In this document: positions 26,832 through 36,380 of the stretch, piece by piece
How the letters are laid out: the number at the start of each line of letters is the position of its first letter
How positions within the stretch are numbered: position 1 is the stretch's first letter
Assembly (NCBI RefSeq): GCF_900105965.1
Contig: NZ_FNTV01000002.1
Coordinates: 310,001 to 374,000 of the forward strand
Length of the DNA stretch: 64,000 nucleotides
Origin: Arthrobacter alpinus
GTDB taxonomy: Bacteria; Actinomycetota; Actinomycetes; Actinomycetales; Micrococcaceae
Direction of reading: 5' to 3'
Notes under the pieces: generated by a model
What the model was told of the DNA's origin: nothing
The model's database searches: none
Seen by the model: the letters and a program-made list of their open reading frames with translations, nothing else
Program-made: the position numbers and the translations under genes

Positions 26832-27750
26832 TCTCTTCTGCTCGTTCGCTCGTCTTTTGGACTCGCCGACTCTGGGGGCTGCTGAGGATGATCACTCCGA
26901 CCGCGGTGCCTACGAGGATGACCACCCACCATGGGAAGCCGGGGTCGGTGACATTGCTGGGAATTGTTTGCGGGCCCTTCGCGGCGGCATCCGGGGCGGG
27001 GACGCGTTCACCCCGGACAAGGAGGCGGTGGGTATTGACGCCGGTGGGGGTGCAGGTGATCAGGGTGATGTAGTCCTTGCCCTTGATCTGGCGCAGGTCG
27101 TCAGTCTCGTCCGGTAGCACGGTCTTGATTTGATCGACCTTGTAGTAGATCGTTTCGTCGAGGACTGTGACGCTGAAGACGTCGCCCGTGACGACCTTTT
27201 TCAGGGAGTCGAACAGGGTGGAACTGACGTACCCGGAATGGGCTGTGAGCACACTGTGCGTGCTGGTGCCACCAACTGGCAGCGATGAGCCAAAGAGATG
27301 CCCCACACCTTTGGTCAGACTGGCCTCTCCGGTGCCGTGGTAGATCGGCAAGTTCGTCTTAATGGAGGGAATGCTGATATTGCCCATGATCCCGTGTGAA
27401 TTTACGGAGAGCATGTTCTTGTAGGCCTCAGAGCCCGAACCGACGGTTTCCTTTTCGCCCTTTTCATTGAGCGAATACGGGTCCCGAAGAGGTCCGGCCG
27501 GTAGCTTCGCGTTGTAAGCGCGTGCCTGGGCGAGTAGTTCTTCCTGCGCGGTCGGAGCTAAATCCTTTACTGTGTCTGCGTAGCCGCTAATTTCAGTGGC
27601 ATGAACCCGGTCCGAGAACCAGCCCGCCGCAGTCGGGTAGAGCAGAACACCCACCCCGACTGTCGCAACGATCACGATCATCATCCGTTGCAGACTCCAG
27701 CGTGGGCGCGGCCGTCTTAGCCGTCGAGCAGGGCTGCTGAGAAGTGACAT
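26824..27750 (-). CDS. srtC: class C (pilus-assembling) sortase
   Basis: A 308-residue membrane transpeptidase that joins pilin subunits. An N-terminal transmembrane segment (MMIVIVATVGVGVLLYPTA) is followed by the lid region with a DPY motif (GPLRDPYSL), which matches the DPW/DPF lid of class C sortases. Then comes the catalytic core: His in VLTAHSGYV, Cys in TLITCTPTG, Arg in THRLLVRG. A C-terminal transmembrane helix (WWVVILVGTAVGVIIL) and a basic tail complete it; the C-terminal helix is also class C-specific. It is third in the pilus operon and is followed by A'-B'-C'-D'. Confidence 0.93.
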   Translation of the reverse strand: MSLLSSPARRLRRPRPRWSLQRMMIVIVATVGVGVLLYPTAAGWFSDRVHATEISGYADTVKDLAPTAQEELLAQARAYNAKLPAGPLRDPYSLNEKGEKETVGSGSEAYKNMLSVNSHGIMGNISIPSIKTNLPIYHGTGEASLTKGVGHLFGSSLPVGGTSTHSVLTAHSGYVSSTLFDSLKKVVTGDVFSVTVLDETIYYKVDQIKTVLPDETDDLRQIKGKDYITLITCTPTGVNTHRLLVRGERVPAPDAAAKGPQTIPSNVTDPGFPWWVVILVGTAVGVIILSSPQSRRVQKTSERAEENE

Positions 27751-27799
27751 CGTTCTTCCTGGGACTGAGTTGAGAGGTACACACGTACGGACCCCGGCC

Positions 27800-27838
27800 T
27801 AGCGGGGAAGAACGGCGCTATCCCGTACTTCCCCGCTA
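27800..27838 (-). promoter_or_regulatory. hairpin between major pilin and sortase genes
   Basis: An 11-base perfect inverted repeat (TAGCGGGGAAG at 27800-27810 and its complement at 27828-27838) in the 126-base gap after the major pilin. Without a long T run it may act as a partial terminator or RNA-stabilising structure, letting abundant pilin be made relative to sortase. Confidence 0.55.
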
Positions 27839-27876
27839 AGTTGCCTAGTCCTTTACAGCTGTCGCTGCTGGGGGTG

Positions 27877-29361
27877 CTAGCTGTTGTTGCTGGCGCGGCG
27901 GTTGCGAACCAGCAGCAGTGCAGCTCCGGCGAGAAGCAGGATGCCTCCGCCGTAGAGCAGCGACGTTCCCGGGCCACCAGTGAAGGGCAGCTCAAAGCCA
28001 CTGTTGGAGGGGACGTTCTTGACCTGCAGGTCAACACCGACGGCCGTTGTTGCTGCGTTGACCAAGAAGGAAATCGGCTCAGCCAACAGTTCATAGCCAC
28101 TCGGTGCGACAGTCTCTACCAGGTAGTACGTGCGGTAGTTCGCGTCACCGGGGACCAGAGCAACACCATCGGCGAAGTCAGAGTAACGCAGGCCCGTGAT
28201 GGTCAGCTGGCCATCGGTACCGACGGTGAAGACGGTCTCGCCAGCCAGGTTGATCGGGTTCGTGCCGGCCTTGGCGTCTGCTTCATTGGCATAGACAGAG
28301 AATGATGCACCGGCAAGGGCTGTACCGTTTTCGTTGATCTTTTCAAGCGTCAGATTTCCCCACTTGGTAACAACCGGAGGAGTAACGATGGGACCACCGG
28401 GCTGGCCGGGAACGACGTCAAAGCTGTGCGCGTTCGGGTAAACGTTTGCCACGTTCGCAATCTCACCGATGGTGTTAACCGTTGTTTTGACAATAACGAC
28501 TACCTTGGTCGTGTTGTGCTGAGCCAGCAGTGCGCGGCCGGCCGGGGTGAACACTACGGAGACAGTGTTGGTCGCCGCGTCGAAGACTACGTTGTAGTCG
28601 GTTCCCTCGGTGAGGACGGTACCGTCCAGCAAGGTTGCGGTGGTGCCAACGTGGGTCAGCTTGGTATCGAGCTTGTCTGTGATCTTGTAACCGTCGATGA
28701 CGGCATCCGTGGGGATGTCAGCGGTGATGGTCCAGTTCACAGCGTCACCGAGTTTGATCGCAGAAGCATCCTTGACGGTCTTCTCAGCGCCGGTGATGGA
28801 GTTCTTCGGGTACACATGAACGTCGTAGAGCCAGTTGTCCTTGTTGGTCGGATCCGTCAATGGAACCGACACCAGGAACGGCGCTGACGGTGTGACACCG
28901 GCCGGGTAGTTGGTTTCAGTGACTAGGTACAAGCCCAAGCCCAAGTCGGGGAACGCCGCAGTACCAGCAGCATCGGTGACCTGCGATACGCCTGCACCCA
29001 CGGTGTAGCCGGCGCCAGTGATGGATCCTGAGGGGTTGGCCGGATCAAAGGCGTTGCTCAGGGTGTTGGCTGACTGCCAGCCAGCGTTCGTAGTCAGGTC
29101 AATGGTGTTGACCTGCTGAATCTGGAACGTAACACCGGAGAGCGGAGTCAGGCCCGTGGTGTCAACCTGGGTGCCATTAGCCGGCAGGCCTGTGGGGGTG
29201 CTGGGGCGTTCAAACTTATGAACCGTGATGGAACCAGTCTGGCTGCCATCAACGATGGGGGCAGCCGAGGCCGGAGTAATGGCGAAGCTCGATGCCAGCA
29301 CCGCTCCTGCCAGAGCAACGGCGGTTGTCCGCCAGAGGCCGCGCTTGTTGTTCAGAGACAT
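27877..29361 (-). CDS. major pilin subunit, LPFTG-anchored, SpaA/SpaH type
   Basis: A 494-residue pilin. The signal peptide ends ASAAP at about 34. An N-terminal domain contains the pilin motif with its linking lysine, WLYDVHVYPKN (about residue 190). CnaB-type isopeptide domains follow, the last with the E-box Glu in YYLVETVAPSGYELL (about 415). LPFTG at 458 precedes the C-terminal helix and RNRR tail. The SrtC sortase is expected to join the Thr of LPFTG to the pilin Lys of the next subunit. The start at 29361 (AGAAAG ten bases before) is preferred to an ATG at 29385 lacking a ribosome site. Second gene of the operon. Confidence 0.93.
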   Translation of the reverse strand: MSLNNKRGLWRTTAVALAGAVLASSFAITPASAAPIVDGSQTGSITVHKFERPSTPTGLPANGTQVDTTGLTPLSGVTFQIQQVNTIDLTTNAGWQSANTLSNAFDPANPSGSITGAGYTVGAGVSQVTDAAGTAAFPDLGLGLYLVTETNYPAGVTPSAPFLVSVPLTDPTNKDNWLYDVHVYPKNSITGAEKTVKDASAIKLGDAVNWTITADIPTDAVIDGYKITDKLDTKLTHVGTTATLLDGTVLTEGTDYNVVFDAATNTVSVVFTPAGRALLAQHNTTKVVVIVKTTVNTIGEIANVANVYPNAHSFDVVPGQPGGPIVTPPVVTKWGNLTLEKINENGTALAGASFSVYANEADAKAGTNPINLAGETVFTVGTDGQLTITGLRYSDFADGVALVPGDANYRTYYLVETVAPSGYELLAEPISFLVNAATTAVGVDLQVKNVPSNSGFELPFTGGPGTSLLYGGGILLLAGAALLLVRNRRASNNS

Positions 29362-29472
29362 CTTGTTCTGCTTTCTATTTTTCATTGAGTGATGAGAGAT
29401 TTGGTGCAATGGAGGAAGAATGTGGAGCACCTGGGGTGCTCGCGGGCGCTGGGATGGGAATCGTGGCTTCAC

Positions 29473-32229
29473 TCAGCTAACTTCCGATCCGTCAGTGCGT
29501 CGTCGCCGCTGACTGAGCAAGAGGCCTGCAGCGGCCAAAATCAGCACAGATCCGCCAGCTGTGAATGCAACCGTGCCGGGACCGCCGGATTCGGGAAGTT
29601 GCAGAGCAGGTACATCTCGAACGGTGATAGTGAAGATTCCGTAACCCGCAGCATCCGCTGCAGTCACCACTCCCCCACCAGCACCTTGACCGATGCTCAC
29701 AGCACCATTGGCCGCGATCGTGAACTGCACCGGCTCCGCAAGCAAGCTAAACCCTGCCGGGGCAGCGGTTTCAGTGAGCCAGTAGGTACCAACCGGAATA
29801 TTGCTCAGCTGGAACTGACCCGTAGACGCAGGAACCACAGCACCCACAGCAGTGCCTGTGTAGGGGGTGCCCGGCTGGCCGGCGTTGTCATTGAAGACAG
29901 CCCAAGAGGAGCCATCCATGGGGACCCAGGTAGCACTGCCGGATTCGCCGATCTTTTGGATCAACACTTTGGCCGGAGTCAGATGTGTGGTGGTGCAAAC
30001 GGGCGCCACCGGGGTGACCCCCACCGCACAGGTAGTTGGTGAGGTGTCGCCGGATCCGGTGACCACATTGATGAGTTGCTTGTTCCAAACATTGGCCTTG
30101 ACCGTGACCTGGTAGCGCAATGTTGCAACCACTCCGGGGGCAAGGTTGAATTTTCCGGTCGTGAGTATGTAGCCCGGGGCCACTGGGTTGGGCACCGCAA
30201 CGGGCGCCCCACCACCGACCGTGAGGGTGGCCGAACCCGCCACAAACGTGGCGTCGTCCAGAACGTTGGCCAAGTTATCTGTCAGCAGGGCGTTGCTGCT
30301 CAGTCCGCTGACACCCGTGGCCTTGACTGTGTAGGTGATAACGTCGCCACCCTGAACCACATTGGTAGCCGGAGCAGTCCCGTTGACCATGGCAGTTTTC
30401 GCAACAGTCCACACACCCGGCAGCGGCGGTGTCGTCACCGTGGCCGAACAACCACTCCCGGGAGACGGCGGACAATTCGTATCCACGGTAGTCACCGTTG
30501 TGGTTGACCCGGGCACCGGGTTGGTACCGCCGCCGGGCATATTGGGAATCGGGGTCGTGGCCGCCGGGATGATCGTGGCCTTGTTGACCACGTTTCCCGT
30601 CGTCCCGATTCCAACCGTGCCCGTGATGGTGTATCGGATGGTTCCGCCAGTGTTGATCCGCACAGTGTCAGTAATGCTCCCCGTTCCGCTGGCGGCACCA
30701 CACTTGGTCGGTCCCGATATGGGAGGCAGATTCGCCGTCCCCAGCGCCGTGACCGTGCACGTCCAAGTCGCACCGGTGATGGAGGCCGGCAACGGATCAG
30801 TCAGTACGGCGTTAATGGCGTCACTGGGTCCGTTGTTGTGGGCGGTCACCGTGTAGGTGATCGTGCCTCCCGGGGTGTACTGGGCCAGGTTGGCGCTCTT
30901 GGTGATGGAAAGGTCGACGACGGGCAGCACCGTCAAAGGTGCCGTGCCCGGAGGGTTGATGCCCGAGATAGTCGGGAAATTATTGGTACAGCTCGGAATC
31001 GTCGTGCCGTTGTTCGCAACGCAACCGGAGTTGTTGTAGTTGCCCGGAGTATTACTGGTGACCGTCACGGTGATGGTGCACGAGGCACTACCGGCAGCCA
31101 AGTTCCCAGTGACATCAACAGTGCCCGCGGCGACGCTGGACGCCGTCCGGACACACGTACCGCCCAAGGTGCCGCTCGCGGTGAGCCCGGCGGGCAGGTT
31201 GTCAACAAAATGCCACCCATTCTTGGCCGCTAGGTCGCTCGTGTTCGTCACCGTGTATGTCAGAGTCGTGCTCGCACCTTGAGTCATCGTGGTGGGGCTG
31301 AAGGACTTGTCCAACTGCGGGGTGACATCCACCAGTTGTGGGAGGTCGAAGCCAACATCGTTGCCAGCGCCGTTGGCCTGAGTATTCTCCACCCGGAGGC
31401 CCAGGGTCGGGGTGCCCGTCAAGGGAACCTGGATCGCACCCGATTGCAGCCTCGCGATCTTGACTCCATTGACCACCTGCGCCGAGGGATCTGTACACGG
31501 ATTGAGGTTCTGTCCGACCACCGTCGCAACCCCGTTCACAAGGATCGAGAATTTCTGTTGCGCCTGAGGGGCGGGCGAAAGGCAATTCGTTTCGCCAAAA
31601 ATCCCCGACACTGCATAGAAATGTCCGGCAACAGCCGGGATTGCGGTCTTGGTTTCCAGTTGTATACCGGCAGCCTGGGCACCGCTCGTGGAGTTCGTGT
31701 ATTCGCTAAGGATCTGGTTAGCCTGCGCCTGCGCAACCGTCATACCCTGGTAAATGCCCATCGCATAGGCCATATTGCCCAGATCAGTGAAAGCGGTATT
31801 ACGCGCGCACTGGTCATTGTTAGTGACGACACCAATTTGAGGCAGTGCCAGCAATGTCAGGTTAGCCGGCACAGGGGTCCCCTGCCGCAAAATCCAACCA
31901 TTACAGGCCTGCGCCCCAGGACTCCACGCCGCATCAGCCTTGTACTGCTCGTTTAGGGCCGCCGCACCCCCAACATAGTTTCCTATTTGAATCGGCACAC
32001 CGGCTGCGCTCGTAGCAGAGAAATCCTCCGAATAGACGGGAACCCCCGGCTGAGTCACCCCGGGAGTCCCTGGGTTGGCAGATGCCGGCGTTGTAGAGCC
32101 CAGGATGCGAACGGCCGACAGCCCAAGGGTCACAATCGCCACGCACAGGAAAAGCGTGAATAGGGACAACAGCCCTTTGCGCCTAGGGCGCACACCGGCA
32201 ACTCCTAATGGAGTCCGACTAACCTGCAT
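29473..32229 (-). CDS. pilus tip adhesin, LPESG-anchored, with DUF11 repeats and SpaA domain
   Basis: A 918-residue surface protein, first in the pilus operon. An Arg-rich N-terminus and signal helix (LLSLFTLFLCVAIVTLGL) precede an N-terminal adhesive domain (about 60-320). Three DUF11-like Ig repeats follow, each starting like TYTVTNTSDL, TYTVTAHNNGPSD and TYTVKATGVSG, and then a SpaA/CnaB domain with the E-box YWLTETAAPAGFSLL. LPESG at 878, a hydrophobic helix and RRRR end the protein. No YPKN pilin motif was seen, which fits a terminal (tip) subunit. The start at 32229 has AGAGAGAAG at the right distance. Confidence 0.9.
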   Translation of the reverse strand: MQVSRTPLGVAGVRPRRKGLLSLFTLFLCVAIVTLGLSAVRILGSTTPASANPGTPGVTQPGVPVYSEDFSATSAAGVPIQIGNYVGGAAALNEQYKADAAWSPGAQACNGWILRQGTPVPANLTLLALPQIGVVTNNDQCARNTAFTDLGNMAYAMGIYQGMTVAQAQANQILSEYTNSTSGAQAAGIQLETKTAIPAVAGHFYAVSGIFGETNCLSPAPQAQQKFSILVNGVATVVGQNLNPCTDPSAQVVNGVKIARLQSGAIQVPLTGTPTLGLRVENTQANGAGNDVGFDLPQLVDVTPQLDKSFSPTTMTQGASTTLTYTVTNTSDLAAKNGWHFVDNLPAGLTASGTLGGTCVRTASSVAAGTVDVTGNLAAGSASCTITVTVTSNTPGNYNNSGCVANNGTTIPSCTNNFPTISGINPPGTAPLTVLPVVDLSITKSANLAQYTPGGTITYTVTAHNNGPSDAINAVLTDPLPASITGATWTCTVTALGTANLPPISGPTKCGAASGTGSITDTVRINTGGTIRYTITGTVGIGTTGNVVNKATIIPAATTPIPNMPGGGTNPVPGSTTTVTTVDTNCPPSPGSGCSATVTTPPLPGVWTVAKTAMVNGTAPATNVVQGGDVITYTVKATGVSGLSSNALLTDNLANVLDDATFVAGSATLTVGGGAPVAVPNPVAPGYILTTGKFNLAPGVVATLRYQVTVKANVWNKQLINVVTGSGDTSPTTCAVGVTPVAPVCTTTHLTPAKVLIQKIGESGSATWVPMDGSSWAVFNDNAGQPGTPYTGTAVGAVVPASTGQFQLSNIPVGTYWLTETAAPAGFSLLAEPVQFTIAANGAVSIGQGAGGGVVTAADAAGYGIFTITVRDVPALQLPESGGPGTVAFTAGGSVLILAAAGLLLSQRRRRTDGSEVS

Positions 32230-32643
32230 GACACGCTTCTCTCTACTCAACCAAAGACATCCTTCAAGGGAGGTTTGAAGTTCCTCCGCCATCCGCCCCT
32301 CGCCTCAGCCCCACCGGTGGTCGTGCGATGAGTCGAAGAGCATTCATGAGTAAAGAGTGATTCGCCGGCTGATAATGACGTGAATTCGCAAAAGATTTCG
32401 TAATCCCGTGAGCGGGCCACAAGCGCCCTCGTGGCGGCGATACTCGTTGAGGTGCTTGAGTCGCTCAGCCGTGCTAAATTAACTCGCTAGAGGTTGGTAC
32501 CTGACGCCAAAGACCGACAGAACCCCGTCACAACGAATTTTCAACGATTCTTATGCTCTCATTCCTATTTTGAAGCGCCTGACACGGCGACCCCAATCCT
32601 GAGGCGACGTTTTTCAGGATCCTTTCTTACGAACGGCAACCCC
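32230..32643. promoter_or_regulatory. divergent control region of pilus operon and ECF sigma gene
   Basis: About 410 bases between the leftward pilus operon and the rightward membrane-bound sigma factor. It must hold both promoters. No consensus sigma70 boxes stand out. An AT-rich patch lies at about 32475-32490 (CTAAATTAACTCGC). The reading frame of the sigma gene extends upstream through part of this region to a TTG at 32494 but shows no conserved sequence there. Confidence 0.5.
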
Positions 32644-34497
32644 ATGGAAACGCAACTCCAACTAGCTGAAGAAGCTTCACCCAAGCCCTCAGACATTGAA
32701 TTGGTCGAACGCACCCGCGCCGGAGACAATGAAGCCTTTGGCGAGCTCTGGGAACGCCACCGTCAGGCCGGATTACGGGCCGCCACCGCCCTCACCAGCG
32801 ACTATGACCCGGAAGACCTGGTGCAGGAAGCCTTCCTGCGAATCCTCACCGCTATTCGCAACAATGCCGGGCCTCGTGACGTATTCCGGGCCTACCTCTA
32901 CATGGTTCTGCGCTCGATCTCCATGAGCTGGAAATCTCCTCATGGCACCACGACAGAACTCGATTCTCTGGATTATGTTGCCGACCCGGCTGCCTCGTTT
33001 GAAAACCAGATCATCGACAAATCCATCACCGGCCGCGCCTTCGCAAGTCTCCGGCCCGAATGGCGCACTGTGCTTTGGTACTCCGAAGTCGAGGGCATGA
33101 CCCCGCGGGACATTGCCCCGCTGCTCGGACTGACGGCCAGTACAGTCGCAGCCCTGACGTACCGTGCACGCGAGGGGCTGCGTGCGGCATGGCTACAAGC
33201 ACATCTCAACGACACCAAGGCAGATAAGGATTGCCAATGGACTGTCGAGCGATTGGGTAAGTACAACCGCAAGTCGCTGAGTCAACGTAATCGAGACCGC
33301 GTTCAAGAACACCTGACTACCTGCATCAAATGCTCCATTATGGTCGAAGAACTCGATCATGTTGGACGCAACCTCGGCATCGTTTTGCTGCCGCTTTTTC
33401 TTGGCCCGTCCGCCCTCGGCATGACGAACGTCGCCGCACTAGGGACTATCGGGGCGCCCGTGGCAGGAGTATCAGCGATAGGTTCGGGAGCGAGCCACCT
33501 TTTAAAGCGTTCCCAGATAAGATTTGGCTTCCTCGGCGCTGCCGTTGCTGTCGCTGGGATCGTTGTTGCCGCAGTAGCCATGACCCCCGTAGCCAACGAC
33601 ACCGCGGCCGGACCACAGATGACCGCTACTCCGGCCCCGTCAGGGACCAATCCCCCCACACAGGCCCCAGCTCCGCCAGCCGCACGGAAAGCCGTGACTC
33701 CCCAGACACAGCACGAAACTGGCACGACAGTGACGGATCCCCTCGTGATTCCTCCAGCAGCGGTTGTCGCTCTTGTCCAACTGCCAGCGGCCGAACCCGA
33801 AATCACCAGCCCTGTTGCCGTACAAGTACCGTCCATTTTACCGACCCCCACTCCAAGCCAGACACCCACCCCAACCTCGGCTCCGATCGTGAAGTCAACA
33901 CCGAGTCCGTCACCTACCCCTTCAATGACACCGTCCGCGCCCCCCTCCCCCACGCCGTCGCCATCGGTTCCACCGGAAGTGTTGGCGAAGCCCGTGATCG
34001 TTTCGACTGTGGATCGGGGTCTGTTCCTGCCGCTTCTCAGTGGCACCGGCAACTCCGGCGCGACTGTCCACCTACTGGCAGACGGAAAGGAAGTAGCCGC
34101 GGTCATCGTCGATGCTGCCGGTACGTGGTCGGTGACACCAGAAGCCATCCCAGGACCCGGCGGAACCACGCAGTTCACCGCCTACCAAACCCTGAACACT
34201 CTCACCTCTGCAACCACAGCTCCCACGACGCCCCTACAGTTGCAAACACCCACGATCATTTCCCTGAACACCGCCGACAGAGTACATCAGATCACGTTCG
34301 AGGGCCCGGCAGGCTCCCTTGTAGAGGCAGTCTTGGACGGCACACCAACAGGAAATTTCCACCCAATGAACGGCCAACCGGTCACGCGTGATCTACCATC
34401 TCTCACATCAGGAAATCACACCCTCGGATTGCGATTCGTCGATACGTCCAAGGGGCTCCACGGGGCAACGATCACTGCGACCCTCGTGGTGCCCTAG
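32644..34497 (+). CDS. membrane-bound ECF sigma factor with zinc motif and outer Ig-like domain
   Basis: A 617-residue fusion. Sigma region 2 lies at about residues 20-95 (AFGELWERHRQAGLRAA, DPEDLVQEAFLRIL) and region 4 at about 130-190 (LRPEWRTVLWYSEVEGMTP, LLGLTASTVAALTYRAREGL). An anti-sigma-like zinc motif HxxxCxxC (EHLTTCIKC) follows at about 225, then hydrophobic segments (VLLPLFLGPSALGM and FGFLGAAVAVAGIVVAAVAM). A Pro/Thr/Ser linker of about 150 residues leads to an Ig-like domain (HLLADGKEVAAVIVDAAGTW) and a second beta domain. Sensor and sigma factor in one chain resemble known ECF groups with C-terminal extensions. Divergent from the pilus operon, so probably its regulator. Confidence 0.85.
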   Translation: METQLQLAEEASPKPSDIELVERTRAGDNEAFGELWERHRQAGLRAATALTSDYDPEDLVQEAFLRILTAIRNNAGPRDVFRAYLYMVLRSISMSWKSPHGTTTELDSLDYVADPAASFENQIIDKSITGRAFASLRPEWRTVLWYSEVEGMTPRDIAPLLGLTASTVAALTYRAREGLRAAWLQAHLNDTKADKDCQWTVERLGKYNRKSLSQRNRDRVQEHLTTCIKCSIMVEELDHVGRNLGIVLLPLFLGPSALGMTNVAALGTIGAPVAGVSAIGSGASHLLKRSQIRFGFLGAAVAVAGIVVAAVAMTPVANDTAAGPQMTATPAPSGTNPPTQAPAPPAARKAVTPQTQHETGTTVTDPLVIPPAAVVALVQLPAAEPEITSPVAVQVPSILPTPTPSQTPTPTSAPIVKSTPSPSPTPSMTPSAPPSPTPSPSVPPEVLAKPVIVSTVDRGLFLPLLSGTGNSGATVHLLADGKEVAAVIVDAAGTWSVTPEAIPGPGGTTQFTAYQTLNTLTSATTAPTTPLQLQTPTIISLNTADRVHQITFEGPAGSLVEAVLDGTPTGNFHPMNGQPVTRDLPSLTSGNHTLGLRFVDTSKGLHGATITATLVVP

Positions 34498-35342
34498 GAG
34501 CAAACCACGCCTAGCCTCCGGCCAGTAGTGCTTCCTCCAATCCAAGTACATGGTGGTCAGCAAGACAACTGAGGCCGACGGGGCCAGTACCGAACCCAAC
34601 GCCGCACTCTGTATCCGTCAAGCATGTTCGATAGCACGACAGTTGGCCTGACAGTCTTCCTGGCCAGCCTGCCGATCAAGGAGTGCGCACAAACATACGT
34701 CCAAGTCCCGCCGACAAGCCCACCCCAGGACATTTGCATGAAATAAGGTCTGGGGACCGTGAAGGGACAGAACTTCCCCGTTGGAACCCTGCAAGTCCGG
34801 GCTACCGCATCAGGCTCGGGTATCGGGACTGCGACTATGGCACCGAAAGCCACTCCCCGGCGGAGACAACTGCTTATGGAGTCGAGACCGTGCCAGCCAC
34901 GGAAACTTCTAGTCCCGCCGTATCGACTCCTGCCAAGACCTCGACGCCCCTAGCGCCACTGAAACCACGTCGACTGGGGCCGAGACTACGCGAGCCACAC
35001 GTCCAGCTGTTACGTCTCCGACAACGGCCCACGTCGCTAGACCCCCATCCAGGGAGGCTGTCCGTAACTTCAACCGCAACAACCGATAGCTAGGAGCAGG
35101 TTTATGCGGGCACAAACGGCAATCCATTAATCATCGATGCAGGTGTTTTGCTCCGGGCAGGCGCTGCTTTCATGGCCCTCGGCGGAGGCCGGATCCGGCG
35201 ACACTAAAACGTAACGGGCGACGCTCAAAAAGGGGCGAGGTAGAACTAACTTTCCGCAAATCAACGAAGAAGGCCCTGCTGGACTACCGGCAGGGCCTTC
35301 TTTATGCGTGCGCAGGAGAAGCAAAGAATCCTCAGCTGCGTT
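34498..35342. other. gene-free stretch after the sigma factor gene
   Basis: About 840 bases. Several short plus-strand frames with Thr/Pro-rich sequence (around 34760-35090) look like a decayed surface protein linker, but no frame is intact. A terminator hairpin lies at 35267-35302. Confidence 0.4.
35267..35302. terminator. terminator hairpin between sigma factor region and sugar operon
   Basis: An inverted repeat, AAGAAGGCCCTGC and its complement, around a 10-base loop, followed by TTTAT on the plus strand. It is placed to end the leftward Gfo/Idh/MocA operon and any rightward transcript from the sigma gene. Confidence 0.8.
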
Positions 35343-36380
35343 TTACGGCGACGATAAAACAGTCTCTCCTGATGCCGCCGACTCTTGGGCGGCTTTCACA
35401 ATTCGCAATGTTCTCAGCCCAACTTCGGCGGATGGTTGTGGTTGTCTGTCCTCCACAATGGACGACAGGAATTCGTCGACTAGTTCGTCGATGGCTGAGG
35501 GGCCAAAGTCGAGCCAAAATTCTTGGTTGCCAATCTGGTCGTAGCCCCCCAAATGCTGAACGGATGTGTCAATCTCTGCGATGCCATGTGTTCCGACGAC
35601 TTGGAGTGTCAGTGCACCCCAATTTGGTGCCGAATCTGCTTGGCTCCATGAGCTGTCGATAGTTGCGACTACGCCATTCGCATATTTGATATTGACCAGT
35701 GCGCCTGTTTCAGTGATTACCTCTGGTTTATCGGCATGGAGGATTTCGTTGGTTACGGCGTATATCTTGGCGGGCTCGTCTTGATCGAGGAGTACGTCTA
35801 GTAAATCCACGACATGGACGGCAAGGTCGATCAATGATCCGCCACCGGCAAGGGCGGGATCGATGAACCATGAGTGGGGGCCCGTGGGTACTTTCCCAAT
35901 ATTTGCACCTGTAACCCCGACGATGGCTCCGATCTCACCTCTAGATACGACACTCTGAAGTTCTTTGAACATGGGGGAAAAACGGATCGGAAACGCTGTC
36001 ATCAGCTTGGCGCCAGTGGTCCTGCATGCTTCAATCATGGCTTTGGCATCTTCAATTTCTGTTGCCAACGGCTTTTCACAGAGCACATTGAGGCCGGCTG
36101 CTGCGGCGAGTTCTACGGCTTCTCGGTGGCGGGTATTTTCGTTGCAAACGACTACCGCATCCAAGCCCAAACCCACCAATTCAGTATACGTTTCCACATA
36201 TCCCACCCCGAGTTGCACAGCCATTTCGGCACCCCGGGGCTCATCACTGAGGGTGGTTAGCGAGTCAGGGTCGGCAGCCCAGATGTCTACGTCGCCACGA
36301 CGGAGCAGGCTTTGGATGTAGGCGCCGGAATGTGGGTGAGCGAAGGACATGATGCCCACTCTGAAGCGTTTTTGAGTCAT
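35343..36380 (-). CDS. Gfo/Idh/MocA oxidoreductase (type 1, left arm)
   Basis: A 345-residue NAD(P)-dependent sugar oxidoreductase. The N-terminal Rossmann domain lacks a classical GxGxxG (VGIMSFAHPHSGAYIQSLL). It carries the catalytic Lys in LCEKPLATEIEDA (about residue 96) and the C-terminal domain helix with LIDLAVHVVDLL. Closely related in order of motifs to the 361-residue product at 46177-47262 (shared SFAHxH, ENxRHRE, CEKPxATEIxDA, PxRFSP). It overlaps the preceding gene by four bases as last gene of the leftward operon. The substrate is presumably a sugar released by the GH20 enzyme, but is not known. Confidence 0.85.
   Translation of the reverse strand: MTQKRFRVGIMSFAHPHSGAYIQSLLRRGDVDIWAADPDSLTTLSDEPRGAEMAVQLGVGYVETYTELVGLGLDAVVVCNENTRHREAVELAAAAGLNVLCEKPLATEIEDAKAMIEACRTTGAKLMTAFPIRFSPMFKELQSVVSRGEIGAIVGVTGANIGKVPTGPHSWFIDPALAGGGSLIDLAVHVVDLLDVLLDQDEPAKIYAVTNEILHADKPEVITETGALVNIKYANGVVATIDSSWSQADSAPNWGALTLQVVGTHGIAEIDTSVQHLGGYDQIGNQEFWLDFGPSAIDELVDEFLSSIVEDRQPQPSAEVGLRTLRIVKAAQESAASGETVLSSP

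Noticed and set aside
33330..34391. 353-residue frame inside the sigma factor gene
   Set aside because: Arg/Ser/Pro-rich out-of-frame translation of the sigma factor gene; the true frame has sigma, zinc and membrane features.
34683..35093. 136-residue Thr/Pro-rich frame after the sigma factor
   Set aside because: No start signal, no conserved domain, and the coding-like character changes frame; at most a decayed surface-protein linker.
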